Shown: positions 1-8,604, counted from the stretch's first letter. The stretch: DNA of 64,000 bases from Thermocrinis minervae (GCF_900142435.1 NZ_LT670846.1:372001-436000), one strand, 5' to 3'. Notes: generated from the letters alone by a model not told the origin. Program-made: numbers and translations.

Positions 1-54
1 GACATGATGAGAGAAATACAAAGGCAAATAAAAAGTGGAAAGATAAAGCTCTAA
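1..54 (+). CDS. C-terminal tail of an unidentified protein (partial)
   Basis: Reading frame 1 is open from the window edge to a TAA at 52-54 and gives a 17-residue basic tail (DMMREIQRQ then SGKIKL at the end). It is followed 18 bases later by the aminopeptidase gene on the same strand, so it could be the end of an upstream operon gene. Too short to assign a family; it may also be chance. Confidence 0.4.
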   Translation, partial: DMMREIQRQIKSGKIKL

Positions 55-72
55 AGCTTAAAATTATAGATT

Positions 73-1149
73 ATGTACCAGGAGTACATACGCAGGCTCT
101 ACACTGTCAACCTGGCACTAAGAGAAGGGGAAAAGCTCCTACTTCTCACAGATGATGAGAAACCTTACCTTGTAGACCTAATGGAGGAGTTCTACGAAGT
201 GGCTTTGGACATAACACCCCACGTGGAAAAAGTCATCTACCCTTCTCTAAAGGGCCATGGGAAGGAGCCGCCTGCTGAAGTTTGGGAGAAAACCTTCTCA
301 AAAAAAGCTGTGGAAGTCCTTAAAGAAAAAGGTCTTCTGGATAGAGTTCTAAACAAAGAACCCTATTCAGAGGATGAAGTCATAGACATACTGCTTTCTT
401 ATTCTCAGGGTACACCGGATGTAGTAGTTGCTTTTGCCCATTACTCTACCACCCATACCTTCTACAGGAAGGTTCTTACCAACCACTTTGGCACCAGGTA
501 TGCCTCTATGCCTCTGTTTGAACCCCAGATGTTCTTGGGCCCTATGAATGTAGACTGGGACTATGTGGCCAAGCTAAGCACAGACCTGGCTGAAATACTA
601 TCAGAGGCAGAATGGGCAGAGGTTGTTGCAGAGGGCACAAAGATAGAGTTCTCCCTGTCTGGTAGAAAGGCTATAGCAGACACAGGACTCTTCCATCAAA
701 AAGGACAGTACGGGAACCTTCCTGCTGGAGAGGCTTTTATAGCACCATTGGAAACATCTGCTTTTGGGAGCTTAACCGTGTTCTATGGACCAGACAGACC
801 CCTAGAAAGACCCATAACTTTAAGGTTTAGAAACGGGCAGGTGGAGGAGATAGAAGGGATAGAACCATACAGGGATTTCTTGGAAGATGTGTTCAAGCAG
901 TACGAAGGGGCCCGTTTTATAGCGGAGTTTGGCGTAGGCACCAACCCAGGAGCCAGAAGACCAGACAACGTTCTGGAAGCTGAGAAGATCCTAGGGACCA
1001 TCCACATAGCCATAGGAGACAACCATAGCTTTGGTGGTGTCAACAAAGTACCCTTTCACACGGATTATGTAGTCTTTGAACCATACGTGGTAGTAGGAGG
1101 TAAGGGATGGCATACGAAGCTTTTAGAGAAAGGCCTGCTAAGAGTTTAA
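73..1149 (+). CDS. M29-family metallo-aminopeptidase (aminopeptidase T type)
   Basis: A 358-residue protein of the peptidase M29 family, which uses two metal ions to remove N-terminal amino acids in the cytoplasm and is common in thermophiles. The C-terminal third has the family block: FGVGTNP near residues 287-293, a glutamate-rich E.EKILGT, then IHIAIGDN.SFGG and the PFHTDYV segment, which supply Glu, His and Asp metal ligands. The N-terminus (LREGEKLLLLTDD) matches the usual M29 opening. No clear Shine-Dalgarno sequence precedes the ATG. The end overlaps the following Crp-type regulator by 43 bases. The family is certain from motifs; substrate preference cannot be read. Confidence 0.85.
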   Translation: MYQEYIRRLYTVNLALREGEKLLLLTDDEKPYLVDLMEEFYEVALDITPHVEKVIYPSLKGHGKEPPAEVWEKTFSKKAVEVLKEKGLLDRVLNKEPYSEDEVIDILLSYSQGTPDVVVAFAHYSTTHTFYRKVLTNHFGTRYASMPLFEPQMFLGPMNVDWDYVAKLSTDLAEILSEAEWAEVVAEGTKIEFSLSGRKAIADTGLFHQKGQYGNLPAGEAFIAPLETSAFGSLTVFYGPDRPLERPITLRFRNGQVEEIEGIEPYRDFLEDVFKQYEGARFIAEFGVGTNPGARRPDNVLEAEKILGTIHIAIGDNHSFGGVNKVPFHTDYVVFEPYVVVGGKGWHTKLLEKGLLRV

Positions 1150-1826
1150 ATATAGAGACTCTTAAAAAGATCCATCTCTTTGAGGACCTTTCTGAGCAAG
1201 AGATAAAGGCGGCCCTGGAGTACATGAGTTTAAGGGAATTCAAGAAGAACGAGTACCTCTTTTTTGAGGAAGAAGGAGAGCCTGGTATATACATACTATT
1301 AGATGGTCTTATTAAATTGATAAAAGAGACCCACGATGCTCGCTCTGTAATAGTCAGGCTCGTATTTCCTGGAGATGTTTTTGGCTGGATAGAGTGGGGT
1401 AAGAGAACACCAAAGAATACTTACACGGCAAAGGCTGTAACACCCTCCAAGACCCTTTACATATCCAACAAGGACTTTATAAACCTTGCCATCAAGCATC
1501 CCAGCATAGCCATAAAGATGACATGCGAAGCTACCGCTATCCTTATGCAAACCTACGAAACGCTAAAGAGCATAGCAGGCGGTAAGGTGGAGGAACGCAT
1601 AGCAAAGGTACTCCTGGACATAGCCGACCGGATAGGTAAGATACAGGATGATGTAATCATAATAGACGCCCCTCTCACACGTATGGACATAGCGGAGATG
1701 ACTGGCACAACCGTGGAGACCACCATAAGGACCCTGAGCAAATGGAAGAAGATGGGTATCATAAACACGGACAGAGGTTACATAGAGATACTCAAAAGGA
1801 GAGAGCTGGAGAAGCTAGCCATCTAA
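1107..1826 (+). CDS. Crp/Fnr-family transcriptional regulator
   Basis: A 239-residue regulator with a cyclic-nucleotide-binding-type beta-roll (about residues 20-140, with the turn FPGDVFGW) and a C-terminal winged helix-turn-helix (about 190-235, TRMDIAEMTGTTVETTIR). The FNR iron-sulfur cysteines are absent: the only cysteine is in MTCEA of the long dimer helix, so it is not a 4Fe-4S oxygen sensor. The effector is unknown. The ATG at 1107 lies inside the aminopeptidase end but has a strong TAGGAGGT 5-6 bases upstream, which justifies the start and the 43-base overlap. Its stop overlaps, tail to tail, a 43-aa ORF on the other strand. Confidence 0.88.
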   Translation: MAYEAFRERPAKSLNIETLKKIHLFEDLSEQEIKAALEYMSLREFKKNEYLFFEEEGEPGIYILLDGLIKLIKETHDARSVIVRLVFPGDVFGWIEWGKRTPKNTYTAKAVTPSKTLYISNKDFINLAIKHPSIAIKMTCEATAILMQTYETLKSIAGGKVEERIAKVLLDIADRIGKIQDDVIIIDAPLTRMDIAEMTGTTVETTIRTLSKWKKMGIINTDRGYIEILKRRELEKLAI

Positions 1827-1954
1827 TCTTTAAAAACTTTTCTGTATATGAAATTAGAGATAAGGGCTATAAGTATAAAAAGGGGTATACCTAAGACTAC
1901 AAGGACTATTAAAAGCTTCAGGAAGAAGAAAAGCCAGGCGAGAAAGGTCTCCAT
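1823..1954 (-). CDS. Small hydrophobic membrane protein (43 aa), coupled to hemB
   Basis: Below the usual length cut-off but well supported. The ATG (1954-1952) shares one base with the hemB stop (TGATG junction), and the frame runs 43 codons to a TAG. The product starts [13 protein letters not shown] and is one long hydrophobic helix (IVLVVLGIPLFILIALI) ending in a basic tail (YRKVFKD), that is, a single- or hairpin-spanning inner membrane peptide with positive charges on one side. It ends 3 bases inside the end of the Crp-type gene, so it fills the gap exactly. Function unknown; the coupling suggests co-translation with HemB. I do not recognise a family. Confidence 0.6.
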   Translation of the reverse strand: METFLAWLFFFLKLLIVLVVLGIPLFILIALISNFIYRKVFKD

Positions 1955-2937
1955 CAGATCTCACCCTTTATTATCATCTTGGCCACATCCTTAGCAAAAT
2001 AAGTGATGATCATGTCAGCCCCTGCTCTCTTCATGGACAGGAGAGTTTCTACCATGACCTTCTTTTCATCTATCCACCCGAGCCTTCCTGCTGCCTTTAT
2101 CATGGAGTACTCACCGCTGACGTTGTAGGCACATACGGGTAGAAGAATCATCTCCTTAACCTTGGATATTATGTCCAGGTACGCTAAAGCTGGTTTTACC
2201 ATGACTATGTCAGCACCTTCCTGTACGTCCAAGAGAACTTCCTTCAAGGCCTCCCTTGCATTGGCTGGATCCATCTGGTAGCTTCTTCTGTCTCCAAAGC
2301 TGGGCGCTGACTCGGCAGCTTCCCTAAAAGGTCCGTAAAAGGCCGAAGCAAATTTGGCCGAGTAGGACATTATGGGTATATGAGAAAAACCAGCTTCATC
2401 CAAGGCTTCTCTTATGGCCTTTACCATGCCGTCCATCATGCCAGAAGGTGCCACCATGTCAGCACCGTTTTTAGCATGCGAAACTACCTGTTTTTTTAAG
2501 TTTTCCAAAGTTTCGTCGTTGCACACCGTATCCCCGCATAAGACACCACAGTGTCCGTGGGTAGTGTACTCGCAGAAGCATACGTCGGTTATGAGGTACA
2601 TCTCTGGTACCTCTTTTTTTAGCAGCCTGAGAGCCCTTTGGATTATACCGTCATCGCTCCACGTGTCTGATCCCACTTCGTCCTTTTTCTCCGGTATACC
2701 AAAGAGGATTACGGCCTTTATACCAAGGTCCGCTACCTCCTTAACAGCATCTGCCAGTTTGTCAAGGCTGTAGCGGAAAACTCCAGGCATGGAGGGGACT
2801 TCTTCCACTACGTTGTGTCCATATCTGACGAAAATGGGGTATATGATGTCATCCAGGGTGAGGGTAGTTTCTCTTACGAGCCTCCTTATGTTCTCCTTTA
2901 GCCTAAGTCTTCTGGGTCTTAACTTGGGAAACTCCAT
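1954..2937 (-). CDS. hemB: Delta-aminolevulinic acid dehydratase (porphobilinogen synthase)
   Basis: A 327-residue HemB, the enzyme that condenses two 5-aminolevulinate molecules to porphobilinogen in the tetrapyrrole pathway. Full length for the family. The cysteine cluster VCFCEYT...HCGVLCGD (around residues 118-132) is the zinc-type metal site, and the Schiff-base lysines sit in [15 protein letters not shown] and [13 protein letters not shown]. The start ([12 protein letters not shown]) has no Shine-Dalgarno; a TAAAAT box ends 6 bases upstream, suggesting a leaderless message. The stop is fused with the start of a 43-aa membrane ORF. hemA and hemD are elsewhere in this window, so heme genes are dispersed. 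Confidence 0.97.
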   Translation of the reverse strand: MEFPKLRPRRLRLKENIRRLVRETTLTLDDIIYPIFVRYGHNVVEEVPSMPGVFRYSLDKLADAVKEVADLGIKAVILFGIPEKKDEVGSDTWSDDGIIQRALRLLKKEVPEMYLITDVCFCEYTTHGHCGVLCGDTVCNDETLENLKKQVVSHAKNGADMVAPSGMMDGMVKAIREALDEAGFSHIPIMSYSAKFASAFYGPFREAAESAPSFGDRRSYQMDPANAREALKEVLLDVQEGADIVMVKPALAYLDIISKVKEMILLPVCAYNVSGEYSMIKAAGRLGWIDEKKVMVETLLSMKRAGADMIITYFAKDVAKMIIKGEI

Positions 2938-2943
2938 GGGTAA

Positions 2944-2972
2944 ATTTTAACACCCCTCTTATGTCTTAAAAT
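2944..2972. promoter_or_regulatory. Back-to-back -10 boxes for hemB (minus) and biotin carboxylase (plus)
   Basis: The 42-base gap between the divergent starts has TTAAAATTTA on each strand. The minus-strand TAAAAT is at 2949-2944, ending 6 bases before the hemB ATG; the plus-strand TAAAAT is at 2967-2972, ending 7 bases before the carboxylase ATG. Neither gene has a Shine-Dalgarno sequence. This spacing predicts that transcription starts at or next to the A of ATG. Inferred from sequence only. Confidence 0.45.
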
Positions 2973-2979
2973 TTAGTCT

Positions 2980-4407
2980 ATGTTTAACAAGGTCCTGATA
3001 GCAAACAGAGGAGAGGTAGCTCTAAGGATAATCAGAGCTTGTAAAGAGTTAGGTATAAAGACTGTGGCTATATACTCCGAAGCGGATGCTCGATCTTTGT
3101 ACGTAAAGAAGGCTGACGAGAGCTACCTGATTCCTGGGGATCCCATAAGGGCTTACCTTGATTATGTACGCATAGTGGATCTAGCCAAGTCTGTGGGAGC
3201 AGATGCCATACACCCAGGTTATGGCTTCCTGGCAGAGAATGCAGAGTTTGCCCGCTACTGTCAGAAGATGGGCATTACCTTCATAGGTCCAAAGCCGGAG
3301 CACATAGAAACCTTTGGAGACAAGGTAAAAGCTAAAAAGGTGATGCAAGAGCTAGGAATACCCACTGTTCCAGGTGTTACAGAACCCTTAAGGGATTACA
3401 GAGATGCACTACACTACGCAAGGCAGATAGGCTTTCCCGTGATCCTAAAATCTGCTTATGGTGGTGGTGGTAGGGGTATGAGGGTGGTCAAGTCTGAGGA
3501 GGAGTTGCCCGGGCTCTTTGAATCCGCGTACAGGGAAGCGGAGACCTTTTTCGGAAAGGGAGACCTGTTCATAGAGAAGTATCTGGACAATCCAAAGCAC
3601 ATAGAGGTTCAAATACTGGCAGACAAATACGGCAACGTGGTTCATCTAGGTGAAAGAGACTGCTCTGTTCAGAGAAAGCACCAGAAGATTATAGAGGTAA
3701 CGCCTTGTCCTGTACTTCCTAAGGAGATAAGAAACAAGATGCTTGGCCTTAGTGTAAGGGCTATGATGCAGATGGGCTATGAGAACGCCGGCACCCTTGA
3801 GTTCCTCGTAGATCTAAGAACGGGAGAGTTTTACTTCATAGAGATGAACACACGTCTACAGGTGGAGCACACCATAACGGAGATGGTTACAGGTGTGGAC
3901 ATAGTCCAGCAGATGATAAGGATAGCGGCGGGAGAGCCTCTACCTTTCACTCAGAACGAGATTACCTTCAGGGGTTATGCCCTTGAGTTTAGGATAAACG
4001 CAGAAGATCCTAAGAGGAACTTTGCACCGTCTCCTGGCAAGATTACAGCTTACTACTCACCCGGTGGCCCTGGTGTGAGGATGGACGCAGGAGTTTACAA
4101 AGACTTTGTCATACCACCCTACTACGACTCTATGATAGCAAAGCTTAGCGTGTGGGCTATGAGCTGGGAAAGCCTGCTTGCCAGAGCAAGAAGAGCCATA
4201 GACGAATTCATCATAAGGGGCGTTCCCACCAACATACCCCTACACAGGGAGATAATAAGGGATCCAGACTTCATAAGCGGGTACTTTGGCATAAGGTTCC
4301 TGGAGGAGAAGCTACCCACCTACGACTTTGAGGTGGAAGACCTTTTGGATCCAGAAGATCTAGCCCTCGCGGTGGCTGCGGCCATAGCGGGTTACTACGG
4401 TCTGTAG
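2980..4407 (+). CDS. Biotin carboxylase subunit (acetyl-CoA/pyruvate/2-oxoglutarate carboxylase type)
   Basis: A 475-residue ATP-grasp biotin carboxylase that carboxylates biotin on a carrier protein using ATP and bicarbonate. Seen: ANRGEVALRIIRA at the N-terminus, HPGYGFLAEN, the glycine-rich nucleotide loop YGGGGRGM (about 161-168), ERDCSVQRKHQK, and the catalytic EMNTRLQVEHTITE (about 288-301). Length equals the free-standing subunit. No carrier or carboxyltransferase gene is adjacent, so the substrate (acetyl-CoA, pyruvate, or 2-oxoglutarate as in the Aquificaceae reductive TCA cycle) cannot be decided here. The usual CfiB-like and PycA-like paralogues differ mainly in details I cannot score by eye. 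The end overlaps a convergent lipoprotein gene by 13 bases. Confidence 0.93.
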   Translation: MFNKVLIANRGEVALRIIRACKELGIKTVAIYSEADARSLYVKKADESYLIPGDPIRAYLDYVRIVDLAKSVGADAIHPGYGFLAENAEFARYCQKMGITFIGPKPEHIETFGDKVKAKKVMQELGIPTVPGVTEPLRDYRDALHYARQIGFPVILKSAYGGGGRGMRVVKSEEELPGLFESAYREAETFFGKGDLFIEKYLDNPKHIEVQILADKYGNVVHLGERDCSVQRKHQKIIEVTPCPVLPKEIRNKMLGLSVRAMMQMGYENAGTLEFLVDLRTGEFYFIEMNTRLQVEHTITEMVTGVDIVQQMIRIAAGEPLPFTQNEITFRGYALEFRINAEDPKRNFAPSPGKITAYYSPGGPGVRMDAGVYKDFVIPPYYDSMIAKLSVWAMSWESLLARARRAIDEFIIRGVPTNIPLHREIIRDPDFISGYFGIRFLEEKLPTYDFEVEDLLDPEDLALAVAAAIAGYYGL

Positions 4408-5141
4408 GTTATGCTAACGCCTCTGCTCTCTGTACCGTACTTGCTCAACACCTTCACCGTGTAGATGGTCTCCTTATTGGGTCTTTCATCCACAAACATG
4501 TAGCCTTTGAGGGTTGCTACCTTTTTCCCATCCTTGTACACTACGAAAGCCTCAAAGTGTTCATCGGCTTCATAAGACCAAAGGATGTATATGTTCTTTT
4601 CATCTACTACGTACTCAAGCCTTTGTACGTCTTTTAACTCAAGGGGTATGGCCTTAAGGCAGATCCTCTCGGGTGAGCTTTCAACCCTAGGTCTTATCTC
4701 TCCTGTTACAAGAAAGCATACAGGCACGTAATCTTTTCTAACGATGGTCTTTCCTTCAAAGGCTTCTCCTGAGAAGGGATCAAAGGGTTCTCTGTAGATG
4801 TAGTACCTAGTAAAACCTTGCGCCTTTATGATGGCTTGCGATGGGCCTTCTTCAACGATCAGGAGTGGTTTTTCTTTTGGAGCTTCTGGAAGGCATTCTT
4901 TCCTTGTCTTTCCTTCTTGCCTTGTTATCTTAAAGCAGAAGGGTCTTTCCTCCTCCTTTACGTATAGACTTCCTTCTTTTCTAAAGCCTTGGGCCACCGA
5001 AGAACCATCCAAGGGCCTAAAATAAACAGAAGACCCTATCCTCTTTACCTGGTAGCTGGGTTCTAGGAGGGGCATGGTGTCTGCTTTTATGCCGCACGAA
5101 AGAAGGGGCAAAAGAGAGAGAAATAAGCAAATCCTTTTCAT
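4395..5141 (-). CDS. Putative lipoprotein with fibronectin type III-like C-terminus
   Basis: A 248-residue exported protein. The N-terminus MKRICLFLSLLPLLSCG is a lipoprotein signal with lipobox LLSC, cleaved before Cys16. The last ~75 residues (RLEYVVDEKNIYILWSY ... IYTVKVLSKYG) have the W/Y pattern of a fibronectin type III beta-sandwich; the middle part is beta-rich and unassigned. It is the last gene of a tatB-tatC-SDR-lipoprotein operon and overlaps the SDR by 4 bases (ATGA). The role is unknown; likely a periplasm-facing adhesion or scaffold domain. Confidence 0.75.
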   Translation of the reverse strand: MKRICLFLSLLPLLSCGIKADTMPLLEPSYQVKRIGSSVYFRPLDGSSVAQGFRKEGSLYVKEEERPFCFKITRQEGKTRKECLPEAPKEKPLLIVEEGPSQAIIKAQGFTRYYIYREPFDPFSGEAFEGKTIVRKDYVPVCFLVTGEIRPRVESSPERICLKAIPLELKDVQRLEYVVDEKNIYILWSYEADEHFEAFVVYKDGKKVATLKGYMFVDERPNKETIYTVKVLSKYGTESRGVSITYRP

Positions 5142-6067
5142 CTTATGGACTTTTCAAACTCCTCAAGGCTCCACATAAGGGACTCTTCGTAAGGGATGGG
5201 ATCCCTTCCGCACAGGGCCTTAACACCTTCAGACACAACGCCTTCGTCAAGCCCACACACGTTGTCCCTCCACATCATAAGCACCTGGTCGGAGCTTATC
5301 AGAGGCTCATCCATGATCCTCTCCGCAAGAAGACCACCCACAAAGGCGAAACTCTTGGGTATGGGTAGGATGAGCACCTTCCTTCTCCAAAAGTTGAATA
5401 TGTCCTCAAGGAGATCTCTAAATCTTACCCTCTTGGTTCCACAGAGCTCGTACATACCTGTTTGTGGATCCTTTAAAGCTTCCGAAAAGGCGCATGCCAC
5501 GTCCCTTACGTCTACAGGTTGGAAAAGAAGGTCTGGCTTTGGTATGGCCAAAAGCCTAATGTACTTGGTTATTACCCACATCTGGCTAAAGAGTTTCTGT
5601 TCTGGGCCAAGGATTATGGAAGGTCTCATTATGGCATAGCTTATGCCAGAGTTTATGAGCTCCTGCTCTGCCATGTACTTGGTCTGGTGGTAGTCGGAGG
5701 GAGCTCTTGGATGCGTACCCAAGGAGCTCATGTGAACAACCCTCTTGACTTGAAACTCTCTACACACCTCGTACAGGAGCTTAGAATAGAGGTAGTGGAC
5801 CTTTTTAAAGGTTATACCCTTCCTCCTGCTTTCTGTGAGTATGCCTATGAGATGGACAACTCCTTCAGGTCTAAAGGATTCAAAGGCTTGCCTTAGGCTT
5901 TCCCTGCTTTCAAAGTTTACTTGGTAGACCTTTACCCTCTCACCGAAGATTCTTTGGGCCTTTTCCTTGTTTCTCACGAGAAGAGCAACCTCATGGGAAT
6001 CTTCTAGCAGCTTTCTCACTATGTACCTACCCACAAAGCCTGTGGCTCCTGTGACTATTACCTTCAT
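5138..6067 (-). CDS. NAD(P)-dependent sugar-epimerase/NDUFA9-like SDR protein
   Basis: A 309-residue extended/atypical short-chain dehydrogenase. The Rossmann start VTGATGFVGRYIVRKL holds the GxxGxxG loop, and DYHQTKYMAE carries the YxxxK pair. The C-terminal half resembles complex I NDUFA9-like/NAD-epimerase proteins, which bind NAD(P)H and often act in quinone, isoprenoid or respiratory-complex contexts. It overlaps tatC by 4 bases upstream and the lipoprotein by 4 bases downstream, so it is co-translated in the Tat operon. The substrate cannot be told. Confidence 0.85.
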   Translation of the reverse strand: MKVIVTGATGFVGRYIVRKLLEDSHEVALLVRNKEKAQRIFGERVKVYQVNFESRESLRQAFESFRPEGVVHLIGILTESRRKGITFKKVHYLYSKLLYEVCREFQVKRVVHMSSLGTHPRAPSDYHQTKYMAEQELINSGISYAIMRPSIILGPEQKLFSQMWVITKYIRLLAIPKPDLLFQPVDVRDVACAFSEALKDPQTGMYELCGTKRVRFRDLLEDIFNFWRRKVLILPIPKSFAFVGGLLAERIMDEPLISSDQVLMMWRDNVCGLDEGVVSEGVKALCGRDPIPYEESLMWSLEEFEKSIR

Positions 6068-6816
6068 GTCTGAACCTTCTGCAGAGCCTTCTCCTTCTTC
6101 TTGGCAAGCCTACCAAAAAGTAAGGATATCTCATAGAGGGCTATTAGTGGTATGGCCATCAGCACCTGTGTGCTCACATCAGGGGCCACCAGGGCACCTA
6201 TCACGAAGGCTATGACTATGAAGTACTTTCTGAAAGACTTTAGCTGCCCTTCTGACACTATACCAGCCCTCAGGAGAAGGTAGTTCACTATAGGAAGCTG
6301 GAAGGCTATACCAAAGGCCACGATCATCTTAAGCAGAAAGGATATGTACAGGTCAACAGAAAGGAAAGGGCTTATCTGGAGCTGCTCCACACCTATGCCG
6401 AGGAGGAACCGTAGAGCCAAAGGGAGTACAAAAAAGTAAGAGAAGAGGCTACCCATAATAAAAAGAAGCAGGGATAGGATGGATAAGGGGAGAACAAGCT
6501 TTTTTTCATGTGGATAAAGACCAGGTTCTACGAACCTCCAGACCTGGTAGACTATTACAGGAAAGGCTATTATAAAGCCGAAGACTAGGGAGATCTTTAT
6601 GTAGATGTAAAAGGGCTCCATGGGCGATATGGTGATGAGCTGAACTTTGGGATAGCTCTTGAGGAGTGGCTCCTTGAGGAGTTCAAATATGTCCTTCACA
6701 AAGTAGAAGGAGATGCCAGCACCTATAAGATAGGCTACTATGGACTTAATCAGCCTGCTTCTTAGTTCCCTCAGGTGTTCCGTCAGTGGCATCTTGGGGA
6801 GTTCCTGCTGGTTCAT
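6064..6816 (-). CDS. tatC: Twin-arginine translocase subunit TatC
   Basis: A 250-residue polytopic membrane protein with six helices. Family landmarks: MPLTEHLRELRSRLI at the cytoplasmic N-terminus, FVEPGLYPHEKK after the second helix, and a conserved middle with PLALRFLL. TatC recognises twin-arginine signal peptides and exports folded proteins. The chosen ATG (6816, MNQQELPK...) has GGAGG 9 bases upstream; an internal ATG at 6792 is the alternative. Either start lies inside the tatB reading frame, an unusually long 47-71 base overlap. Confidence 0.95.
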   Translation of the reverse strand: MNQQELPKMPLTEHLRELRSRLIKSIVAYLIGAGISFYFVKDIFELLKEPLLKSYPKVQLITISPMEPFYIYIKISLVFGFIIAFPVIVYQVWRFVEPGLYPHEKKLVLPLSILSLLLFIMGSLFSYFFVLPLALRFLLGIGVEQLQISPFLSVDLYISFLLKMIVAFGIAFQLPIVNYLLLRAGIVSEGQLKSFRKYFIVIAFVIGALVAPDVSTQVLMAIPLIALYEISLLFGRLAKKKEKALQKVQT

Positions 6817-7045
6817 CCTGCCTTTCCTCCATGGTAGAGTATAAGCCCTCTTCCGGCTTTTGGTCCTTAGTCTCCTCGTATATCTTTCTGTTTAGCTCCT
6901 CGAGGTAGAGTTGATAGCGCAGCTCATCCCATGCCTCCCTTACCTTCCTGAGGGCCTCTCCTAGCATTCCTGCGAGCTCTACCATCTTCTCAGGACCAAG
7001 CACTACAAAGGCTATGGCCAGGATCAACAAAAGCTGTAGCTCCAT
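6746..7045 (-). CDS. tatB: Sec-independent translocase TatB/TatA-type subunit
   Basis: A 99-residue protein with one N-terminal membrane helix (LQLLLILAIAFVVLG), the hinge GPEK, then an amphipathic helix and a long acidic/threonine-rich tail. This is the TatA/TatB architecture; FVVLGPEKMVELAG and the charged tail fit TatB better than TatA. It opens the tat operon. The tail (QDATDGTPEGT) is encoded by the same DNA that begins tatC in another frame. A TatA paralogue is not in the window. Confidence 0.85.
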   Translation of the reverse strand: MELQLLLILAIAFVVLGPEKMVELAGMLGEALRKVREAWDELRYQLYLEELNRKIYEETKDQKPEEGLYSTMEERQDEPAGTPQDATDGTPEGTKKQAD

Positions 7046-7110
7046 AGATAATAGTTTAAGCCTGATGGTAAACGATGCGTGAGGAATAAAAAAAGAAGGT
7101 ATCTGGGATT

Positions 7111-7134
7111 ATAAAAGCGGGCCCGAAGGCCCGC
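7111..7134 (-). terminator. Rho-independent terminator of the porin gene
   Basis: On the minus strand GCGGGCC-TTCG-GGCCCGC (7134-7117) forms a perfect 7-bp GC stem closed by a UUCG tetraloop, followed by TTTTAT (7116-7111). It lies 13 bases after the porin stop codon. Confidence 0.85.
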
Positions 7135-7146
7135 GGGGGAGAGGTC

Positions 7147-8418
7147 TTAGAATTGGGTTTGGAGTGCCAGAGTCCAGTCGGTGAAGTTCTTGCCGTTTGG
7201 TACGTTTGCCTTGGCGTCGCTGTTGAGGTTGACAAAGTCAGCACCCAGCTGTATCTTAGCGTCTTGACCCTTTATGTAGTAGTTAAGGAACACACCAGTC
7301 CTGGTTACCTTAGGAGTACCAGCGACAGCTGTTACTGTACCGGTAGTTGTGTCATACTGAGCAAGGCTCTTGTTCTTATTTTGCTCCCACCTTATGGCAA
7401 GAGCTGGCTTACCAAGACCTACAACCTGGTCGTAGAGTAGCTGACCCTGAACGTAGAAGGCTTCAGCCTTGCCATAGTTTACATTAGGTAAAGCAGCATT
7501 AGCTACATCCTTTTGGTTTATGTAGCCAAGCTGTAGGTTGGGGACGAAGTCTTGGAACTTCTGCTCCCACATGGCGTCCACTGTCCAAGCCTTGGCGTTC
7601 TTGCTGTAGTTAAATGGTTGGCCAGTGGTCTGTGCCTTCTGGAAGGTGTAGCCAAGACCTATGGTGAGGACATTTTGGGTTCCCAGGTATGTGTCAGCAA
7701 GGGTAAAGCCCTTTTCTGCCTTGTAACCTAGCATGGTGGGTGTGAACTGTATCCTACCTGCAAAGGCAAGCTTATCCTTTGGCCCAAGAGCACCGGTGGC
7801 GTGGTCGTACCTTCCGTCAAAGACACCAAGTTGGTACTTTACAAGACCGTCGGCTATATTACCCCAGAGGGTCACTCCCGCATCCCTGTAGATGTTGCCC
7901 AGAGCTGTTCCTACGCTAAATGGTGCGTAGGGGTTTATAGCTAGAGCGTTACCAGCGCTTCCAGTAGCTATTCCCCAGCCGTATCCGGTGGGTATTATGT
8001 AGGTATAGCTGTCCGTCAGGCTTGCCCTGGAGAAGGGTACCCTGTAGAGACCTGCCATCAGCTGGACTTCATCCATAAGCTTAAGGTTGATAAAAGCATC
8101 GTTTACCCTGGTTTCGTTAGTACCAGAGTGTTGTGTCCTTCCCTGAAGATTGAGGTTTCTGCCCAGCCCAAAGTCAAGGTTTGCTCCAAACTGGACGTAC
8201 TTGTTTACCTGGCCGCTGAAGTATACCCTGGCGTTGGCTATGGAGAAATCCGTGTAGTCTTGTCCGCCGTTTTGTGCCTTACCAAGCCTTTGGGCCCATA
8301 TTTGGAGTTTTAGACCCGTGTTGGCAAAGGTGTCTTCATCCAACCTTATCATAGCTGCCTGAGATGGCAGTATGGCTACTCCCATGAGGGCTGCCATAGC
8401 CAAGAGGCTCTTCTTCAT
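7147..8418 (-). CDS. Outer-membrane porin-like beta-barrel protein
   Basis: A 423-residue protein with a Sec signal (MKKSLLAMAALMGVAILPSQA) and a mature part made of alternating beta strands rich in Y, W, N and G. It ends in LALQTQF, the terminal phenylalanine typical of outer-membrane barrels recognised by the BAM machinery. It resembles the phosphate-selective/Aquificales general porins, but specificity is not readable. It is a single-gene unit: consensus promoter upstream, AAGGAGGG Shine-Dalgarno 8 bases before the ATG, and a strong terminator downstream. This suggests high expression. Confidence 0.85.
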   Translation of the reverse strand: MKKSLLAMAALMGVAILPSQAAMIRLDEDTFANTGLKLQIWAQRLGKAQNGGQDYTDFSIANARVYFSGQVNKYVQFGANLDFGLGRNLNLQGRTQHSGTNETRVNDAFINLKLMDEVQLMAGLYRVPFSRASLTDSYTYIIPTGYGWGIATGSAGNALAINPYAPFSVGTALGNIYRDAGVTLWGNIADGLVKYQLGVFDGRYDHATGALGPKDKLAFAGRIQFTPTMLGYKAEKGFTLADTYLGTQNVLTIGLGYTFQKAQTTGQPFNYSKNAKAWTVDAMWEQKFQDFVPNLQLGYINQKDVANAALPNVNYGKAEAFYVQGQLLYDQVVGLGKPALAIRWEQNKNKSLAQYDTTTGTVTAVAGTPKVTRTGVFLNYYIKGQDAKIQLGADFVNLNSDAKANVPNGKNFTDWTLALQTQF

Positions 8419-8469
8419 TTCCGTACCCTCCTTAAGTTATTCCTCTCCTCTTTGGAGAGGTCAAAGATA

Positions 8470-8498
8470 ATATTACTATAAGGAAAATGGCTTGTCAA
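8470..8498 (-). promoter_or_regulatory. Sigma-70-type promoter of the porin gene
   Basis: On the minus strand TTGACA (8498-8493), 17-base spacer, TAATAT (8475-8470). The predicted transcript has a ~45-base leader containing a CCTCTC...GAGAGG inverted repeat and ending in AAGGAGGG before the porin ATG at 8418. The best promoter match in the window. Confidence 0.75.
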
Positions 8499-8604
8499 GA
8501 GGTTTTTATAAGTTTTCCTCCTTTTGCAATTTTACCAAAGCCTTTTGAACAAAGTTTCCGATTTTTGCAAAAATGCAAAAGTTATTAAGTTATAAAATAT
8601 AACT

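Noticed and set aside
5196-5896. Two overlapping plus-strand ORFs in the SDR gene
   Set aside because: Antisense shadows; the minus-strand SDR has the Rossmann and YxxxK motifs.
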